Below the pieces are notes generated by a model, which saw only the letters and a list, made by a program, of their open reading frames with translations, did not search any database and had not been told where the DNA came from. A stretch of DNA of 64,000 nt. Source: Bacillus sp. SD088. GTDB taxonomy: Bacteria; Bacillota; Bacilli; Bacillales; Bacillaceae_C. This document shows positions 61,383 through 64,000 of the stretch, in pieces. Where the stretch lies: the NCBI RefSeq assembly GCF_017355205.1, contig NZ_JADIJK010000003.1:204789-268788 (forward strand), read 5' to 3'. Both the position numbers and the translations under genes were made by a program. The stretch's first letter is position 1. Each line of letters starts with the position of its first letter.

Positions 61383-62870
61383 TTATCTCCCTACCATACC
61401 CATGCCATTAATAATTTTATCCAGCATTTCGTCAATCGCCGAGATCATTCTCGCAGAGGCTGAGTAGGCATGTTGAAATTGAATCAAATTTGAGAACTCT
61501 TCGTCTAAAGATACCTCACTGACCGAACGGCGATTTTTATCAATCGATTGGAGGAGCACAGTCGTATTGTATTCCATGCGATTCGCTTGCTGACCTTTTA
61601 CCGCCATCTCTCCAATTACTCCTTCATAAAAAGATTGGAGTGTGCCTGATTTAATATCTAAATCGGTCAGTTCGGGCAACTCTTCCATACTGCCTTCACG
61701 AATCACCCAATTTTTCATATCCGCTAGCCTTAAGGCATTTTCACCGTTTCCGCTCTCCTTACCAGCTAAAGCAGCGGCCACTTTATCGGGATCTTTTAAA
61801 AGGACACTGATTGCGGCAGCTGCACCTTCATATGTATCACCTACAGCAAAAAAGTCTTCCCCTGTCTCCTCGTTTAGGTCGACTCCACCTTTATGTACTT
61901 CATTAAACACTTTCGCAAAGGTAAAGGCATATTTATCAAGATTTTCGAGCATTTCGGGATAGTCATCATTATATGCTTTGAATAAAGCAGCTAGTTCTCC
62001 ATTACCTTCACCAAGTGTGTTGTAGGAAAGTTCTTTTTCACCTAAATAGAGTTCTCCCGTTCCTTCTTTCCATTCCATTGAACGGGCCCCTTGTTCATCA
62101 ACAAGAAGTGTCTTTTCACCATTAATCATAGCGTAGACTTTCTTTCCTCCCTCAGCAATGGCCAATGTATTTCCGCCATTTGCCACCGTTTCAGTTGAGA
62201 TAGGTAGATAGCTTGCGAGTTCATCTAATAATTGATCTCTGGCATCATATAAATCATTTGGTAAATAACCATGCGGTTCTACCTCACTGATTTGCTCATT
62301 GATGGCCGCAATATCTCGTGTAAGTGCATTAACTCTCGTAACTGTTAAGTCCATCTCTTTTTTAATATCGTTCCGCACCGTCGTCAGGGAAGAATGTAAA
62401 TATCGAAAGGTTTCCGCCACAGAGCGAGCCCGTTGCAAAACAACCCTTCTCGCCCCTTCATTTTCTGCATTAGTACTCAAGTCTTGCAGGGATTGCCAAA
62501 ACTGTGTCATTGCGGCCGAAAGACCATTATCACTAGGCTCATTCATAATATCTTCCATTTGCTTGATGGAATTAGACATCGACTCATAGAAACCTAATTG
62601 ATTTCTCTCACCTCGATATTGACTATCAATAAATGTATCGCGAATCCGCTGAATTGAACCATCTTGTACACCTGTCCCTAATTGTCCAGGGATTTGTGGT
62701 CGATTCATCGATCCAGCTGGATATGGCGTCGTTTGTTCAAAATTAACACGTTGCCGTGAATAACCAGGTGTGTTCTTATTCGCAATATTATGGCCGGTGA
62801 CATATATGGCGCTTTGTTGCGAATACATACCACTTTTGGCTGTTTCCAGCCCCATAAAAGTAGAACGCAT
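61383..62870 (-). CDS. flgK: Hook-filament junction protein FlgK
   Basis: The 495-residue protein begins MRSTFMGLETAKSGMYSQQS with VTGHNIANKNTPGYSRQRVN, and ends in the flagellar C-terminal helix (FSNLIQFQHAYSASARMISA). HAP1 caps the hook and joins it to FlgL. AAAGGAGGAGC precedes the ATG. Order flgN-flgK-flgL is that of B. subtilis. Confidence 0.97.
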   Translation of the reverse strand: MRSTFMGLETAKSGMYSQQSAIYVTGHNIANKNTPGYSRQRVNFEQTTPYPAGSMNRPQIPGQLGTGVQDGSIQRIRDTFIDSQYRGERNQLGFYESMSNSIKQMEDIMNEPSDNGLSAAMTQFWQSLQDLSTNAENEGARRVVLQRARSVAETFRYLHSSLTTVRNDIKKEMDLTVTRVNALTRDIAAINEQISEVEPHGYLPNDLYDARDQLLDELASYLPISTETVANGGNTLAIAEGGKKVYAMINGEKTLLVDEQGARSMEWKEGTGELYLGEKELSYNTLGEGNGELAALFKAYNDDYPEMLENLDKYAFTFAKVFNEVHKGGVDLNEETGEDFFAVGDTYEGAAAAISVLLKDPDKVAAALAGKESGNGENALRLADMKNWVIREGSMEELPELTDLDIKSGTLQSFYEGVIGEMAVKGQQANRMEYNTTVLLQSIDKNRRSVSEVSLDEEFSNLIQFQHAYSASARMISAIDEMLDKIINGMGMVGR

Positions 62871-62912
62871 GGAAGCTCCTCCTTTAGATAGAAATTGTTC
62901 ATAATAGTTTCA

Positions 62913-63395
62913 TTATGCTTGGGAATCAAACATTGATCGATTGCTTTCTGAATAGGGATTGGCTTTTCCTTGCTCTTTTGTGTAGTTGGGAACTTCTTGT
63001 TCCGGTGCCAGCATATCCAGATTCATATTCAAAAACTGTAAAGAGTATTGCAGGAGTTGCTGGTTTAAACTATTCACATTTTGGAGCTCACCTAACACAT
63101 CAATAAGTGTGCTTTGTAATTCAGACAATTTTTCCTGATCCGCATCATCTAGTTCTTTTAAAATCTCGGAAACGGTTGTCTCTTTTTGATTGGTTATTAG
63201 CAAGGACGCCTTTTCCCTTTTTTGATCTGCAACTTGAATGGCCGTTAGAATCTTTTGTTCTTCACGGAGCATTTGTGATAATGCTTCTATATCATTTTTT
63301 TGCAAAACCTCAGTCTTCTCGATCGTCAACGTCAGTAGCTGTCGATGGAGAGCAAGCAAATTTTCCATAGATTCAATGAGTGTCTGAGACGACAT
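62913..63395 (-). CDS. flgN: Flagellar chaperone FlgN
   Basis: A 160-residue helical protein (MSSQTLIESMENLLALHRQL) whose size and place just upstream of flgK fit FlgN (YvyG). FlgN keeps FlgK and FlgL export-competent. The C-terminus NPYSESNRSMFDSQA has the small conserved F/Y motif. GGAAGTGACGTACG precedes the ATG. Confidence 0.9.
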   Translation of the reverse strand: MSSQTLIESMENLLALHRQLLTLTIEKTEVLQKNDIEALSQMLREEQKILTAIQVADQKREKASLLITNQKETTVSEILKELDDADQEKLSELQSTLIDVLGELQNVNSLNQQLLQYSLQFLNMNLDMLAPEQEVPNYTKEQGKANPYSESNRSMFDSQA

Positions 63396-63414
63396 TCGTA
63401 CGTCACTTCCTAAT

Positions 63415-63852
63415 TTAAGTGTAGATATTGATTAATAACCCTTCAATTTCTCCGACAAGACTTAGAATATTAAGCCCGGATTTTTCCTTATCAAGGACAG
63501 TATTTGCCAAATCGATCAGCTTCTTGTCCACGTCTTTAACAATTTTATAGACTTTTGTCCGGCCGCGCCAGTCAAGCCCACGCTGCTCCTTTAGCTGCAG
63601 TCCATTGTTTACTGCATCCTCCATGAATGATTTCACAAGTTGTTTATACTTTTTAAAATCCTCGATGGTTTGTGATTTGGCAAGTTTCTGCCCTTGCGCC
63701 TCAATATCTTGGCGCATCTGATCCATCCGCTCATAGACAATTTGTTCTCGTCCCTTCGTCATCATCTCAGAAAAACGAACAGACTCCGTTGCTTGTTCTA
63801 TCTTCTTTTGAACTTGATGGATCCCCGTCTTTTCAACTCTGCGTACATCCAT
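63415..63852 (-). CDS. YaaR-family (DUF327) protein in the flagellar operon
   Basis: ATG 63852 follows GGAGTGATATTC; the GTG nine bases earlier overlaps that site. The 145-residue protein (MDVRRVEKTGIHQVQKKIEQ, with QTIEDFKKYKQLVKSFMEDA and LDWRGRTKVYKIVKDVDKKL) matches the YaaR/DUF327 family. In B. subtilis YaaR is encoded with tmk-yaaQ-holB, not with flagellar genes. Here the gene precedes flgN by 20 bases in the same operon, so it may be a second, motility-linked member. Function of the family is unknown. Confidence 0.75.
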   Translation of the reverse strand: MDVRRVEKTGIHQVQKKIEQATESVRFSEMMTKGREQIVYERMDQMRQDIEAQGQKLAKSQTIEDFKKYKQLVKSFMEDAVNNGLQLKEQRGLDWRGRTKVYKIVKDVDKKLIDLANTVLDKEKSGLNILSLVGEIEGLLINIYT

Positions 63853-63930
63853 GAATATCACTCCGCCTAGTGTAATACTAATGTCCCCGTTTTAATTCCA
63901 ATCTTGCTTCGGAAGATCTAATCTCCTCTG

Positions 63931-64000
63931 AGTTATGAGTTTCTTCCATGAGTTATGGGTTTCTTCCATGAGTTATGGGTTTCTTCCATGAGTTATGGGT
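63931..64000. repeat. 20-bp tandem repeat reaching the right edge
   Basis: AGTTATGGGTTTCTTCCATG is repeated at 63931 (one difference), 63951, 63971 and, cut by the window edge, 63991. Total number is unknown. The core ATGGGTTTCTTC is the complement of the GAAGAAACCCAT motif of 50110-50235. No spacers, so not CRISPR. Confidence 0.9.

Noticed and set aside
63931..64000. CRISPR array at the right edge
   Set aside because: Repeats are contiguous, 20 bp, with no spacers and no cas genes in view.
1..64000. tRNA, rRNA or integrase genes marking an island boundary
   Set aside because: None was recognised by eye on either strand.

Overview
The window is a low-G+C chromosomal segment of a motile, endospore-former-like member of the Bacillaceae. 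The evidence is gene order and protein families that follow the Bacillus subtilis flgN-flgK-flgL-yviE-fliW-csrA-hag and flaG-fliD-fliS-fliT-hpf-secA-prfB-cccB-ftsE-ftsX-ctpB-minJ region, strong AGGAGG ribosome binding sites, TTG/GTG starts, a SAM-I riboswitch and sigma-D type promoters. Most genes lie on the minus strand. No rRNA, tRNA, CRISPR array or intact insertion sequence was seen.

Layout. 0-5 kb: 3' end of a ferredoxin gene, a methyltransferase, two small unknown proteins, the BdbD/BdbC thiol-oxidase pair and MinJ. 5-16 kb: CtpB, a methionine branch (homoserine dehydrogenase; O-acetylhomoserine sulfhydrylase behind a SAM-I riboswitch), a TlpA/ResA-like thioredoxin with a membrane partner, cardiolipin synthase, a coiled-coil LytM hydrolase and FtsX/FtsE. 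16-26.7 kb: cytochrome c551, RF2 with its programmed +1 frameshift, SecA, a split chromate transporter, Hpf, FliT, FliS, FliD and FlaG behind a consensus sigma-D promoter.

26.9-57.9 kb: about 31 kb of accessory genes separates flaG from hag, which are adjacent in B. subtilis. It holds a degenerate-GGDEF/EAL protein, an aldo-keto reductase, a probable mannan/manno-oligosaccharide locus (CUT1 transporter, YesMN-type two-component system, intracellular GH26 enzyme, LacI regulator, relic of a GH2 mannosidase), a Nudix hydrolase, a PTS EIICB with a 5' stump of an EIIA gene, YjfB, a phosphoesterase, a truncated haemoglobin, a frameshifted glutamate/dicarboxylate symporter, OsmC, an orphan solute-binding protein with an AraC regulator, and an 842-residue protein with two tandem YheC/D-like ATP-grasp modules directly downstream of flagellin. 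57.9-64 kb: hag, csrA, fliW, yviE, flgL, flgK, flgN and a YaaR-family gene.

Two things stand out beyond ordinary gene content. First, the intergenic spaces carry three families of hairpin-rich, non-coding repeats that share modules, occur nested in one another and show graded internal deletions; a separate 20-bp tandem repeat at the right edge shares its core with a degenerate array near 50.1 kb. Second, gene decay is concentrated in the accessory block: Gfo/Idh dehydrogenase relic, GH2 C-terminal stump, EIIA N-terminal stump and a one-base frameshift in a symporter. The best candidate for new biology is the tandem ATP-grasp protein beside flagellin.
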